DNA from: Luteimonas huabeiensis HB2
GTDB taxonomy: Bacteria; Pseudomonadota; Gammaproteobacteria; Xanthomonadales; Xanthomonadaceae
DNA length: 64,000 nucleotides
NCBI RefSeq assembly: GCF_000559025.1
Contig: NZ_JAAN01000021.1
Coordinates: 1 to 64,000, forward strand
Direction of reading: 5' to 3'
How positions within the stretch are numbered: position 1 is the first letter of the stretch; each line of letters starts with the position of its first letter. Under the pieces are notes generated by a model. The model ran no database searches and was not told where the DNA came from. It was given only the letters and a program-made list of their open reading frames with translations. Below are positions 11,756 to 20,282 of this stretch, in pieces. Made by a program: the position numbers and the translations under genes.

Positions 11756-14131
11756 TCAGAATTCCTGCCAGTCCGCATCGGCCGCGGCCAGCGCCGGTTC
11801 CGGGCGCGGCCGCACGGCGGCGGCGGGCGCGCGGGCGGGACGGGCGGCGCGGCGCACCGCGGTCGCGGTGGCGGTGGCGGCCTCGAGGTCGTCGGCCCCG
11901 CCGGCGTCCTTCAGCCGGAACCGCGCCACCAGCTCGGTCAGCTGCCCGGCCTGCTCGGCCATGCTGCGCGCCGCGGCGGACGCCTCCTCGACCAGGGCGG
12001 CGTTCTGCTGGGTCGTCTCGTCCATCTGCGCGATGGTGCGGTTGACCTGCTCGATGCCCGAGGCCTGCTCCTGCGAGGCGGCGCTGATCTCGGCCATGAT
12101 GCCGGTGACGCGCTCGACCGAGGCGACCATCTCGCCCATGGTGGCGCCGGCCTGCGCGGCCAGCGCCGAGCCGTTGCCGACCTTGTCGACCGAGTCGTCG
12201 ATCAGCGCCTTGATCTCCTTGGCGGCGTTGGCGGCGCGCTGCGCCAGCGAACGGACCTCGCCGGCGACCACGGCGAAGCCGCGGCCCTGGTCGCCGGCGC
12301 GGGCGGCCTCGACCGCCGCGTTGAGGGCCAGGATGTTGGTCTGGAAGGCGATGCCGTCGATGACCGAGATGATCTCGGCGATGCGGCGCGAGGCGCGCTC
12401 GATCTCGCCCATGGTGGTCACCACCTGGCCCACGACCTCGCCGCCGCGGGTGGCCACCTCGCCGGCGCCGATCACCAGGCGGTTGGCCTGCTGGGCGTGC
12501 TCGGCGTTCTGGCGCACGGTGGAGGTCAGTTCCTCCATCGAGGCGGCCGTTTCCTCCAGGCTGGCGGCCTGCTGCTCGGTGCGGCGCGACAGGTCGTTGT
12601 TGCCGGAGGCGATCTCGCCGGACGCGGTGTCGATGGCGCTGGAGACGGCCTGGATGCGGCCGACGATGCGGGTGAGCTGCTCGGCGGTGCGGTTGGCGTC
12701 GTCGCGCATGCGGGCGAAGACGCCGTGGAACTCGCCTTCCATGCGGTAGCCGAGATCGCCTTCGGCCAGCGCCTGCAGCATGCCGGAGACGCCGGCGAGG
12801 CTGGCGCCGTTGGCGTCCAGCAGGCCGTTGAGGCGCTGCGCGAGCTGCAGGTAGAAGCCCTGCTTGCCGTCCAGGCCGATGCGCTGCGCCAGGTCGCCGC
12901 GGCTGGCGGCATCGACCACCCGCGCCAGCTCGGCCTCCACGCGCACCTGCGGCGTGCGGTCGCGCCATTCGACCACGTAGCCCAGCAGTCCGCCGCCGGC
13001 GTCCTCGACGCGCGCCACGGTCTGCACGAAGTGCGCCTCGCCGAGCGCGATCTCGGTCTGGTAGGCGCCTTCCAGCCGTTCCAGCAGGGCGGCGGTGCGC
13101 TCCGGATCGGCGTGGTATTCGCAGATCCGGCTGCCGACGATGCGCGCCGGGTCGAAGTCCGGCAGGTCCTTGCGGATCTCGCCGGCGTACTCGTCGAACA
13201 GCGCGGCGACCGCGTGGTTGGCGTAGATCACCGTGAGCGAGGGATCGGCGATCATCACGCTGGTGCCGGCGCCGTCGAGCGCGGTGCGGATGCGCAGGTT
13301 CTCGCCGGCCTCGTGCCGCTCGCGCTCGATGCGCGCGCGCAGGTCGTCCTGCATGCGCTGCATGGCGGCCAGCAGCCGTCCGATCTCGTCCTGCCCGTCC
13401 ACGGCGATCTCGTTGTCGAGGTTGCCGGCGGCGATCTCGTTGGCCACGTGCACCGCGCCCTCCAGGCTGCGCGCGATCTGCCGGGCGAAGGCCCAGGCGA
13501 TGGCCAGGCCGCCGACCACGCCGGCCAGCAGCACCACCAGCACCAGCGCATTGGAGGCGGCGTGGGTGCTGCGGGCCTGGGCGCGGGCGGCGTCGGCCGC
13601 CGCGTTGTCGTGCTCGATCAGCGCGCTGGCCGCGGCGACGGCGTCGGCGTGCAGGCGGTGGGTGTCGCCGAGGAAGGTGTCGACCGCGTCGTCGGGCAGG
13701 TCGAGGTCGATCATCTCCTCGACCTCGCGGTAGGAGCCGCGCGCCGCCTCCCAGCGGGTCTTCAGCGCCTCGTAGAGTTCGCGCTCGCGGGCGTCGTCGC
13801 CGCGGACCAGCAGGGTCTCGTAGTCGGCCAGGACGGCGGCGATGCGGCCGTCGAGGGTCGCGGTCTGCTCGCGCGCCTGCCGCTTGACCGCGTCGCTGGC
13901 GCGGATCAGGCCGCGGTAGGCGGCGTCGCGGTACTCGCCCAGCAGGGTGCGCACCTCGGCGGCGGTGGCGACCGAGCGCATGGTGTCGTCGACCAGGTGG
14001 TCGGTCTCGCGCGCCAGCGAGGACATGCCGACGTAGGAGACCAGGCCCTGGACCACCATCAGGGCCAGCACGATGCCGAAGGCCAGCATGAGCTTGTGGG
14101 AGAGTCTGAGGTGCTTCAGGCGCTGCATCAT
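11756..14131 (-). CDS. Methyl-accepting chemotaxis protein with PAS and two HAMP-like regions
   Basis: A 791-residue transmembrane chemoreceptor. TM1 (about 13-30) is followed by a helical periplasmic domain, TM2 (about 190-212) and a HAMP domain. Next come a cytoplasmic PAS-like domain ([18 protein letters not shown], about 290-390), a second HAMP-like segment, and the signalling hairpin whose tip reads [20 protein letters not shown]. It ends in DWQEF, a CheR/CheB tether pentapeptide. The PAS domain could sense an internal cue, but no ligand can be inferred. It is followed by cheR-cheD-cheB and preceded by the OB-fold-like gene, and probably transcribed from the FliA promoter at 14646-14672. 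Confidence 0.93.
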   Translation of the reverse strand: MMQRLKHLRLSHKLMLAFGIVLALMVVQGLVSYVGMSSLARETDHLVDDTMRSVATAAEVRTLLGEYRDAAYRGLIRASDAVKRQAREQTATLDGRIAAVLADYETLLVRGDDARERELYEALKTRWEAARGSYREVEEMIDLDLPDDAVDTFLGDTHRLHADAVAAASALIEHDNAAADAARAQARSTHAASNALVLVVLLAGVVGGLAIAWAFARQIARSLEGAVHVANEIAAGNLDNEIAVDGQDEIGRLLAAMQRMQDDLRARIERERHEAGENLRIRTALDGAGTSVMIADPSLTVIYANHAVAALFDEYAGEIRKDLPDFDPARIVGSRICEYHADPERTAALLERLEGAYQTEIALGEAHFVQTVARVEDAGGGLLGYVVEWRDRTPQVRVEAELARVVDAASRGDLAQRIGLDGKQGFYLQLAQRLNGLLDANGASLAGVSGMLQALAEGDLGYRMEGEFHGVFARMRDDANRTAEQLTRIVGRIQAVSSAIDTASGEIASGNNDLSRRTEQQAASLEETAASMEELTSTVRQNAEHAQQANRLVIGAGEVATRGGEVVGQVVTTMGEIERASRRIAEIISVIDGIAFQTNILALNAAVEAARAGDQGRGFAVVAGEVRSLAQRAANAAKEIKALIDDSVDKVGNGSALAAQAGATMGEMVASVERVTGIMAEISAASQEQASGIEQVNRTIAQMDETTQQNAALVEEASAAARSMAEQAGQLTELVARFRLKDAGGADDLEAATATATAVRRAARPARAPAAAVRPRPEPALAAADADWQEF

Positions 14132-14198
14132 GGGCGGGGCCCCCGGGAGGCGGAAAGCGGCATGGGGCCGGGCGCGCGCGGCGGCCCGGCGGTGTTCT

Positions 14199-14582
14199 TC
14201 AGCGGATGTCGGCGAGCTTGATGTTCGACGGCGAGCTCACCGCGATCTCGGCGCGGCTGGCGTCGCGCTGGATGGCGCCGACCACGCAGACGTCCTTGCC
14301 CTGCAGTTCCTCGGGCGTGGGGCGGAAGCTGCCGCGGATGCTGCCGGGGATGCGCGCGGAGAACGTGTGGCGGGGGAAGGCGCCGCCCATGTAGAGGAAG
14401 GTCGGCTCGCCCTCGGTGTTCTGGGCGTGGCGGGTGCGCTCGACGCGGCCGCAGACCATGCCGGTCTTGCCCACGTGGCGGACCGCCTGTTCGGCCGGGA
14501 TCATCTCCTGGGCGGTAGCGGGAAGGGCGGCGAAGGCGGCGGCGCCGACGCAGAGCGCGGTCAGCAGGCGGTGCGCGTTCAT
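14199..14582 (-). CDS. Secreted OB-fold-like small protein, function unknown
   Basis: A 127-residue protein with an N-terminal signal peptide (cleavage near ATA-QEM, residue about 24). The mature part resembles a bacterial OB-fold: [17 protein letters not shown], then [19 protein letters not shown], then [13 protein letters not shown]. Such folds bind nucleic acid or small ligands, but nothing here assigns a substrate. It has its own FliA-type promoter and precedes the chemoreceptor by 67 bases, so it is probably made with the motility genes. A periplasmic partner of the receptor is an attractive but unproven idea. Confidence 0.75.
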   Translation of the reverse strand: MNAHRLLTALCVGAAAFAALPATAQEMIPAEQAVRHVGKTGMVCGRVERTRHAQNTEGEPTFLYMGGAFPRHTFSARIPGSIRGSFRPTPEELQGKDVCVVGAIQRDASRAEIAVSSPSNIKLADIR

Positions 14583-14645
14583 GGGAAAGACTCCTGGCGG
14601 TGGATTCGGCGGAACGAAAGGGGCGGACGGAAGCCCGCGGCCCCC

Positions 14646-14672
14646 GTATCGGCGGCGCGCGACGGAACTTGA
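14646..14672 (-). promoter_or_regulatory. FliA (sigma-28) promoter upstream of the OB-fold gene and receptor
   Basis: Read on the minus strand: TCAA (14672-14669), a 15-base spacer, then GCCGATAC (14653-14646). This is close to the motility consensus with GCCGATAA. It lies about 64 bases before the start codon at 14582. Confidence 0.75.
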
Positions 14673-14680
14673 GCCGCCGG

Positions 14681-15175
14681 TCATGCCGCGCTGGCCTGCG
14701 CGTCCGCGCCCGCGTCGGCCCAGTCGATCAGCGAGGGGATGTCGAGCAGGATCACCATGCGCTCGTCGGTGGTGCCGATCGCGGAGATGAAGCGGGTGTC
14801 CACCTGCGCGCCGAGTTCCGGCGTGTGCCGGATCTGCCCGGCCTCCAGCCGCACCACGTCGGACACCGCGTCCACCACGATGCCGGCGAGGCGGTCGTCC
14901 AGGCTCAGCACGATCATCACCGTGAAGGCGTCGTAGCGCGCGCGCTCGAGCCCGAGCTTCAGGCGCAGGTCCAGCACCGGCACGATCGTGCCGCGCAGGT
15001 TGACCACGCCGAGGATGTAGGCCGGCGTGTCCGGCACCCGGGTCACGCCCTCGTAGCCGCGGATCTCGCGGACCTTGAGGATGTCCAGCGCGTAGTGCTC
15101 GTCGCCGAGGGTGAAGCTCAGGTACTCGCCCGGTTCGGGCAGGGCGTCGGGGCTGCTCAAGGAAGATGCCTGCAT
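14681..15175 (-). CDS. cheW: Chemotaxis coupling protein CheW
   Basis: A 164-residue SH3-like adaptor joining CheA to receptors. It shows the CheW core: YLSFTLGDEHYALDILKVREIRGY, the receptor-contact strand ILGVVNLRGTIVPVLDLR, and ISAIGTTDERMVILLDI near the end. It has a FliA promoter 34 bases upstream and precedes the OB-fold/receptor group, supplying the coupler for that array. Confidence 0.94.
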   Translation of the reverse strand: MQASSLSSPDALPEPGEYLSFTLGDEHYALDILKVREIRGYEGVTRVPDTPAYILGVVNLRGTIVPVLDLRLKLGLERARYDAFTVMIVLSLDDRLAGIVVDAVSDVVRLEAGQIRHTPELGAQVDTRFISAIGTTDERMVILLDIPSLIDWADAGADAQASAA

Positions 15176-15208
15176 GGTCGTGGCCGCGGGGGACTCGTCG
15201 CCCAGCAG

Positions 15209-15235
15209 AGATCGGCCGCGGCGGCGGGAACTTGA
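15209..15235 (-). promoter_or_regulatory. FliA (sigma-28) promoter of cheW
   Basis: TCAA (15235-15232), 15-base spacer, GCCGATCT (15216-15209) on the minus strand. The predicted transcript start is about 28 bases before the cheW ATG at 15175. Confidence 0.7.
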
Positions 15236-15261
15236 GTCGCGCCGTCGATGCCGGCGGGTCG

Positions 15262-16035
15262 CTACGCGCCGCGCTCGCGGGCGCTGCGCAGGCGCTCGAC
15301 GGCGAAGATGTAGCGCTGGATCGCGCGCTCGGCGGCGGCCGGCAGCGGGCCGAAACGGCAGCCGATCCGCTGCTCGCGCCCGCCGTCGCGCGCGCGCACG
15401 AGGCTCGCGTGGGCCACGGTCAGGACCACCTGCAGGGGCGGCGCGGCCGGCAGCTCCAGCCCGCACGCGCCCAGCTCGCGCGCCGGCGCGTAGGCGGTGT
15501 CCTCGGCGCCGCAGCGGAAGGACAGCCCGCCGGCGCTGAGGTCGAACACGCGCAGCCGACGCGCCTCGGCCGCGCCGGTCGCCGGCAGCCGGCAGTGCAC
15601 CGGCTGCAGCGGCGGGATCGCCAGGCGGTAGGCCTCGCGCCGCTGCAGTTCCAGGATCGCGCCGGGCAGCGGCGCCAGGAACGCCGCGCGGCCGTCGATG
15701 CGCACCGGGCGCAGGCGTTGCAGGCGGAACTGGATGCGTACGCGGTCGAGCCGGCAGACGCAGACCAGGTGGTGGGCCTGCAGCAGCCGGCGGTTGACCG
15801 CCTCGTGCGCGTGGCCGTCGATCAGCACGGTGTCGTCATCGCCGACCTCCAGGACCGCGGTCGGGCAGGGCCGTTCGCCGGGGACCGCGTGCGCGCTGAC
15901 CAGCGCCCGGGCCGCGGCCAGGGCCTTCAGCAGCCGGCGCACGTCCTCGCGCGCGCGCTTCTCGTAGCGCCGCAGGTCGTCGGCGCCGGCGGCGGGCGCC
16001 GGCAGCGGCGGTGCGTCCTCGTGCTGCGCGCTCAC
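15262..16035 (-). CDS. YcgR-type PilZ flagellar brake protein
   Basis: A 257-residue two-domain protein. An N-terminal YcgR-N-like beta domain precedes a C-terminal PilZ domain with both c-di-GMP motifs: RREAYR (RxxxR) and DLSAGGLSF (DxSxxG). In the family, c-di-GMP loading lets the protein bind the flagellar stator/rotor and slow the motor. A GTG at 16035 has GAGG 9 bases upstream; a GTG six codons earlier (16053) is possible. It lies just after cheA on the same strand. Confidence 0.85.
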   Translation of the reverse strand: MSAQHEDAPPLPAPAAGADDLRRYEKRAREDVRRLLKALAAARALVSAHAVPGERPCPTAVLEVGDDDTVLIDGHAHEAVNRRLLQAHHLVCVCRLDRVRIQFRLQRLRPVRIDGRAAFLAPLPGAILELQRREAYRLAIPPLQPVHCRLPATGAAEARRLRVFDLSAGGLSFRCGAEDTAYAPARELGACGLELPAAPPLQVVLTVAHASLVRARDGGREQRIGCRFGPLPAAAERAIQRYIFAVERLRSARERGA

Positions 16036-16091
16036 GCCGCGCGCCCTCGGCACGGCGGCGCCGCGGCGGGGGGCGGCGCGCGGCGCACGAT

Positions 16092-18050
16092 TCAGGCCGC
16101 CTGCGGCAGGCGCCGGCCGCGGACCAGCCCGCCCACGTCCACGATCAGCGCCACGCGTCCGTCGCCCAGGATGGTCGCCCCGGAGATGCCGTCCACGTGG
16201 CGATAGTGGCGCTCCAGGCTCTTGACCACCACCTGCTGCTGGCCGATCAGCGCGTCCACCTCCACCGCCAGGCGCTGGCCTTCGCCCTCGACCACCACCG
16301 CCACCGTCTCGTCGCCCCGCGAGCGCGCGTAGCCGTAGGCCTCGCCGAGCGAGAGCAGCGGCAGGAACTCGTCGCGCAGCCTCAGCAGCCGGCCCTCGCC
16401 CTTGACCGTGCGGATGTCGCCCGGGCCGGGGCGCAGCGATTCGCGCACGTGCGCCAGCGGCAGCAGCAGGGTCTCGCCGCCGACCGCCACCGCCATGCCG
16501 TCCACGATGGCCAGGGTGAGCGGCAGCCGGATCTCGACCCGGGTGCCGGCGCCGCTGCGGCTGTCGAGCTGCACGCTGCCGCCGAGCTGGCGGATGTTGT
16601 TGCGGACCACGTCCATGCCGACGCCGCGGCCGGACAGGTCGGTGATCGTGTCCGCGGTGGAAAAGCCCGGCTGGAACACCAGGTCGAAGACCTGGGCGTC
16701 GGTGGGCGATTCGGGCACCGCCAGCCCGCGCTCGCGGGCCTTGGCCAGGATGCGCGCGCGGTCCAGCCCGCGACCGTCGTCGGCGACCTCGATGACGATG
16801 TGGCCGTCGCGGTGGGCGGCGGCGAGGGTGACGGTGCCGGTCGGGTCCTTGCCCGCGGCGACGCGCGCCTCAGGGGGCTCCAGGCCGTGATCGATGGCGT
16901 TGCGCACCAGGTGCACCAGCGGATCGGCGATGCGCTCGATCATGCCCTTGTCCAGCTCGGTGCTCTCGCCCCGGGTCTGCAGGCGCACCCGCTTGCCCAG
17001 CCGCGCGGAGGCGTCGCGCACCAGCCGCGGGAAGCGGCGGAACACCGCGTCCACCGGCAGCATGCGGATGCCCATCACCGCCTCCTGCAGCTCGCGGGTG
17101 TTGCGCTCGAGCTGGGCCAGCGCCGCCTCCATGCGCTCGGCGACCTCCACGCCCAGGCCCGTGCCGAGCTGCTGCAGCATGGAGCGGGTGATGACCAGCT
17201 CGCCGACCAGGTTGACCAGCGCGTCCACCTTGGCCACGTCGACCCGGATCGAGCTCTCGCCCTCGTGCGCCGGCGCGCCGCGCGCGGCGCTTGCGGCCGG
17301 CGCTTCGTCGGCGGCCACGGCGGATGCGTCGCCGGCCGCGGGCGACGGCGGCGGCAACGGTTCGATCGCCAGCCGGCACTCGTCCTCGACCCAGGCGAAC
17401 ACGTCCTCGACCGCCGCGCGCGGAACCGGCGCATCCAGCCGCAGCGACCAGCCGATCGCCGCCTGCAGCGGGTCGAGTGCCTCGAACGGGGGCAGCGCGT
17501 CCAGCCGCGCCTGCACCTGCAGCGGGCCCAGCGCCTCCAGCGCGCGCAGCAGGGCGATGGGGTCGTTGCCGCGCATGAACAGCGTCGGCTCGGGCTGGAA
17601 CTCGATCCGCCAGCCCGCGGCGGCGTTCGTGTCCGGCGCGGTCGCGCGCGGCCCGTCGCTGGCCTCGCCCAGCAGGGCCTGCAGGCGCGCGTCCATCGCC
17701 CGCACCTGCGCCGGGTCGGCCGGGCGCCCGTGCTCGGCCTCGGCCAGCAGCGCGCGCAGCACGTCCACCGAGGCCAGCATCGCGTCGATGTCGGCAGCGC
17801 CCACCGCGCGCGTGCCGGCGCGGATGCGGTCGAGCAGGGTCTCCAGCGCATGGGTGAGCGCGGCCACGGCGTCGAAGCCGAAGGTGGCCGCGCCGCCCTT
17901 GATCGAGTGCGCGGCGCGGAACACCGAGTTGAGGGTCTCCGCGCCGCGTTCGCCGGCGTCCATGGCCAGCAGGCCGGCCTCCATCGCATCCAGCCCGTCG
18001 CGGCTTTCCTCGAAGTAGGTGGCGTGGAACCGCTGCAGGTCGATGCTCAC
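16092..18050 (-). CDS. cheA: Chemotaxis histidine kinase CheA (first copy)
   Basis: A 652-residue kinase. P1 has phospho-acceptor His48 (AAHSIKGGAATFG). A variable middle region contains no evident standard P2 domain but a DUF-like acidic stretch. P3 dimerisation begins at SSIRVDVAKVDALVNLVGEL. P4 ATPase has HLVRNAIDHG, DDGRGLD and GRGVGMDVV. The C-terminal P5 CheW-like domain is complete. The start is GTG at 18050, which places His48 at the usual position. It is downstream of the STAS protein and cheY, in one probable operon under the FliA promoter at 18770-18796. Confidence 0.94.
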   Translation of the reverse strand: MSIDLQRFHATYFEESRDGLDAMEAGLLAMDAGERGAETLNSVFRAAHSIKGGAATFGFDAVAALTHALETLLDRIRAGTRAVGAADIDAMLASVDVLRALLAEAEHGRPADPAQVRAMDARLQALLGEASDGPRATAPDTNAAAGWRIEFQPEPTLFMRGNDPIALLRALEALGPLQVQARLDALPPFEALDPLQAAIGWSLRLDAPVPRAAVEDVFAWVEDECRLAIEPLPPPSPAAGDASAVAADEAPAASAARGAPAHEGESSIRVDVAKVDALVNLVGELVITRSMLQQLGTGLGVEVAERMEAALAQLERNTRELQEAVMGIRMLPVDAVFRRFPRLVRDASARLGKRVRLQTRGESTELDKGMIERIADPLVHLVRNAIDHGLEPPEARVAAGKDPTGTVTLAAAHRDGHIVIEVADDGRGLDRARILAKARERGLAVPESPTDAQVFDLVFQPGFSTADTITDLSGRGVGMDVVRNNIRQLGGSVQLDSRSGAGTRVEIRLPLTLAIVDGMAVAVGGETLLLPLAHVRESLRPGPGDIRTVKGEGRLLRLRDEFLPLLSLGEAYGYARSRGDETVAVVVEGEGQRLAVEVDALIGQQQVVVKSLERHYRHVDGISGATILGDGRVALIVDVGGLVRGRRLPQAA

Positions 18051-18073
18051 GTGCGCGCTCCGGCGGCGGCCGC

Positions 18074-18439
18074 TCAGCCCACGACGCGGCGGACGGTGGC
18101 GACCAGCTGGTCGGGATCGAACGGCTTGACCAGCCAGCCGGTGGCGCCGGCGGCGCGGCCGTCGGCCTTCTTGTCGGCGGCCGACTCGGTGGTGAGCATC
18201 AGCAGCGGGGTGAACTTGTAGTCCGGCAGCTGGCGCAGCTCGCGGATCAGCGCGATGCCGTCCATGTTGGGCATGTTGACGTCGGTGATCACGGCGTTGA
18301 AGCGCGCCCCGCGCGCCCGCTCCAGCGCGATCGCGCCGTCCTCGGCCTCGTCCACCGCGAAGCCGGCCGAGGTCAGGGCGAAGGACACCATCTGGCGCAT
18401 CGAGGCCGAATCGTCCACTACAAGAATGCGAGCGCTCAT
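18074..18439 (-). CDS. CheY-like chemotaxis response regulator
   Basis: A 121-residue single receiver domain with Asp9/Asp10, phospho-acceptor Asp53 (AVITDVNMPNMDG), the TTES switch region and the Lys of VKPFD. It is a CheY paralogue encoded next to the first CheA, which presumably phosphorylates it. Its start overlaps the STAS gene stop (ATGA). Confidence 0.93.
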   Translation of the reverse strand: MSARILVVDDSASMRQMVSFALTSAGFAVDEAEDGAIALERARGARFNAVITDVNMPNMDGIALIRELRQLPDYKFTPLLMLTTESAADKKADGRAAGATGWLVKPFDPDQLVATVRRVVG

Positions 18440-18738
18440 GCGGCGTTCTCCACGGGCTGCTGTTGGTTTTCGGGGACGTCCGCGAGGCCGAGCGCGGCCT
18501 CCAGGCCCAGGGTGCGCGCGGCGCCGCGCAGCGCATCGCTGCAGGCCGACCAGGCGGTGTCCTCGCCGGCGGCCTCGCGCGCCAGGCGCCAGGCCAGCAG
18601 CACCTGCAGCCCGGCCGCGTGCACGCGCTCGACGGCGCCGCCGTCCACCCGCTGCGGGCCGGCGGCGGCGGCCAGCGTCGCCTTCAGCGCCTCGCAGCGC
18701 TCGATGCCGAGATCTGGTTCCAGTGTCACGACGCCCAT
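18436..18738 (-). CDS. STAS-domain protein of the chemotaxis operon
   Basis: A 100-residue STAS-like protein (LGIERCEALKATLAAA, then RVDGGAVERVHAAGLQVLLAW). STAS folds act as protein-interaction or phospho-switch modules. The usual phosphorylatable Ser/Thr region reads AVERVHAAG, with no Ser, so a phospho-switch is doubtful. It is the first gene of the STAS-cheY-cheA run and has a FliA promoter directly upstream. Its role is not known from sequence. Confidence 0.8.
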   Translation of the reverse strand: MGVVTLEPDLGIERCEALKATLAAAAGPQRVDGGAVERVHAAGLQVLLAWRLAREAAGEDTAWSACSDALRGAARTLGLEAALGLADVPENQQQPVENAA

Positions 18739-18769
18739 GGGCTCCCCGGTTGCGGACGGTCCGTACCCG

Positions 18770-18796
18770 ATAGCGGCGTTGATGCGGGATTCTTTA
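18770..18796 (-). promoter_or_regulatory. FliA (sigma-28) promoter of the STAS-cheY-cheA operon
   Basis: TAAA (18796-18793), 15-base spacer, GCCGCTAT (18777-18770) on the minus strand. The predicted start lies about 26 bases before the ATG at 18738. Confidence 0.7.
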
Positions 18797-18876
18797 GGAG
18801 TGGCGTATCTGGGATGGCCGGCCGAATCCAGCGGATGTTGCGCGTCGCGGAAGCGCGCTGGCTATGCGATCGGGGC

Positions 18877-19506
18877 TCAGTGCAGCGGCGCCTCCAGCAG
18901 CCGCGCGGCGTCGAGCAGCAGGATCACCTCGCCGCCGACGCGGGCGATGCCGCGCACGCGCGGGTCGCCGACGGGGGCGAGGCGGGCGGTGTGCGCGGGC
19001 TCGATGCGGTCGTCGCCGATTTCCGCGACGTCGTCGATCGAATCCACCCGCAGGCCGAGCACGTCGCCGCCGGCCTCGAGCACGATCACCCGCGTGGCCG
19101 GGGTGTCGGCGACCGCGGCCTCGCCGAGGTGCAGGCCGAGATCGACCACCGGCACCACCTGGCCGCGCAGGTTGATCAGCCCGGCCACCGCGGGATCGGC
19201 GCCGCGCAGCGGCAGCAGCGGCGCCGGCCGCACCACCTCGCGGATCTTCAGCAGCTCCAGCGCGTAGACCTGGCCGCCGCAGCGCAGGCGCAGCCAGCGG
19301 GCGCTGCGCTCGGCGGCGCGGCGGCGCGGGGCGGCGGCATCGCCGGCCGGGGACTCGGGGGCATCGACCGCGGCGGCCGCGGCCGCCGGCGGCACCGGGC
19401 GAGCGGTGGCGGGCGGTGCCGGTGCGGCTGCCGGCGGCGTCGGCGGTGCCGGCTGCGGTGCCAGCAACAGCCCGACGTAGTCGTCGATCGCGGCCTCGGC
19501 GCTCAC
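18877..19506 (-). CDS. parP: ParP-like CheW-domain protein with proline/alanine-rich N-terminus
   Basis: A 209-residue protein: a short N-terminal segment (AAIDDYVGLLLAP), about 50 residues rich in Pro and Ala, then a CheW-like domain (GQVYALELLKIREVV, VAGLINLRGQVVPVVDLGL, ARVGGEVILLLDAARLL). This architecture and the gene order after a ParA-type ATPase match Vibrio/Pseudomonas ParP. There, its AIF/CheW-like domain links chemotaxis arrays to ParC and holds them at the pole. The start is a GTG overlapping the parC stop. A plain second CheW is the alternative. Confidence 0.75.
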   Translation of the reverse strand: MSAEAAIDDYVGLLLAPQPAPPTPPAAAPAPPATARPVPPAAAAAAVDAPESPAGDAAAPRRRAAERSARWLRLRCGGQVYALELLKIREVVRPAPLLPLRGADPAVAGLINLRGQVVPVVDLGLHLGEAAVADTPATRVIVLEAGGDVLGLRVDSIDDVAEIGDDRIEPAHTARLAPVGDPRVRGIARVGGEVILLLDAARLLEAPLH

Positions 19507-20282
19507 GCGGCGCGCTCCATCGGCCGGCCGGCGGCGAGCAGCCAGTCGAGCGCGCGCGCGTAGGCGCCCATCGCGCGGCCGGGCGGCTCGCCGCTGGAGA
19601 CCTGCCGCGCCAGGACCTCGGCGTTGGCGAGCTGGGTGTCCACCGGCACCGCCTGGTCCCAGGCGCGGTCGGCGTAGTCCTCGTGCAGGCGCGCCAGGGT
19701 CTCGCGGCCGGCGCGGGTGCGGCGGTCGTACAGGGTGGGCAGCACCGCGACCGGCAGCGGCCGCTGGCGCGAGCGCTCGACCATGGCCGCGGTGCGGCAC
19801 ATGCCGGCCAGCCCGTGCAGCGCCAGCGGCTCGCACTGGGTGGGCACCACCAGGCGGTCGGCGGCCGCCAGCGCGTTGACCATCAGCAGGCCGAGCGTGG
19901 GCGGGCAGTCGAGCAGCACGTGATCGTGGGCGCCGCGGTGGCGTTCCAGCGCCTGCGACAGCGCCAGGCCGAGGCCCGGCTGGTTGGCGCTGCGCCGCTC
20001 CAGCGTGGCCAGCGCGGTCTGCGCGCAGACGAAGTCCAGGCCGTCGACCGGCGAGCGCCGCAGCAGCGCGGCGAGGGTGGCCGGCGGCGCGGCGAACAGG
20101 TCCACCGTGCCGTCGGGCTGCGGCTCGCCGGACACGCCGAAGGCGCGGGTGAGCGAGGCGTGCGGGTCGAGGTCGAGCAGCAGCACGCGCTGGCCGCGCG
20201 CGGCCAGCAGGCGGCCCAGCGCCAGCGTGGTGGTGGTCTTGCCCACGCCGCCCTTCTGGTTGGCGATCGCCCAGACGTGCAT
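19503..20282 (-). CDS. parC: ParA-family ATPase ParC (chemotaxis array positioning)
   Basis: A 259-residue MinD/ParA ATPase with the deviant Walker A motif NQKGGVGKTTTTLALG, the switch LLLDLDPHASLT and Walker B HVLLDCPPTLG. In Vibrio and Pseudomonas the homologue in this position places chemotaxis arrays at the cell pole. It follows motD (stop and start share a base, TGATG) and overlaps parP. It lacks a partner parB nearby, which argues against plasmid or chromosome partition. Confidence 0.82.
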   Translation of the reverse strand: MHVWAIANQKGGVGKTTTTLALGRLLAARGQRVLLLDLDPHASLTRAFGVSGEPQPDGTVDLFAAPPATLAALLRRSPVDGLDFVCAQTALATLERRSANQPGLGLALSQALERHRGAHDHVLLDCPPTLGLLMVNALAAADRLVVPTQCEPLALHGLAGMCRTAAMVERSRQRPLPVAVLPTLYDRRTRAGRETLARLHEDYADRAWDQAVPVDTQLANAEVLARQVSSGEPPGRAMGAYARALDWLLAAGRPMERAA

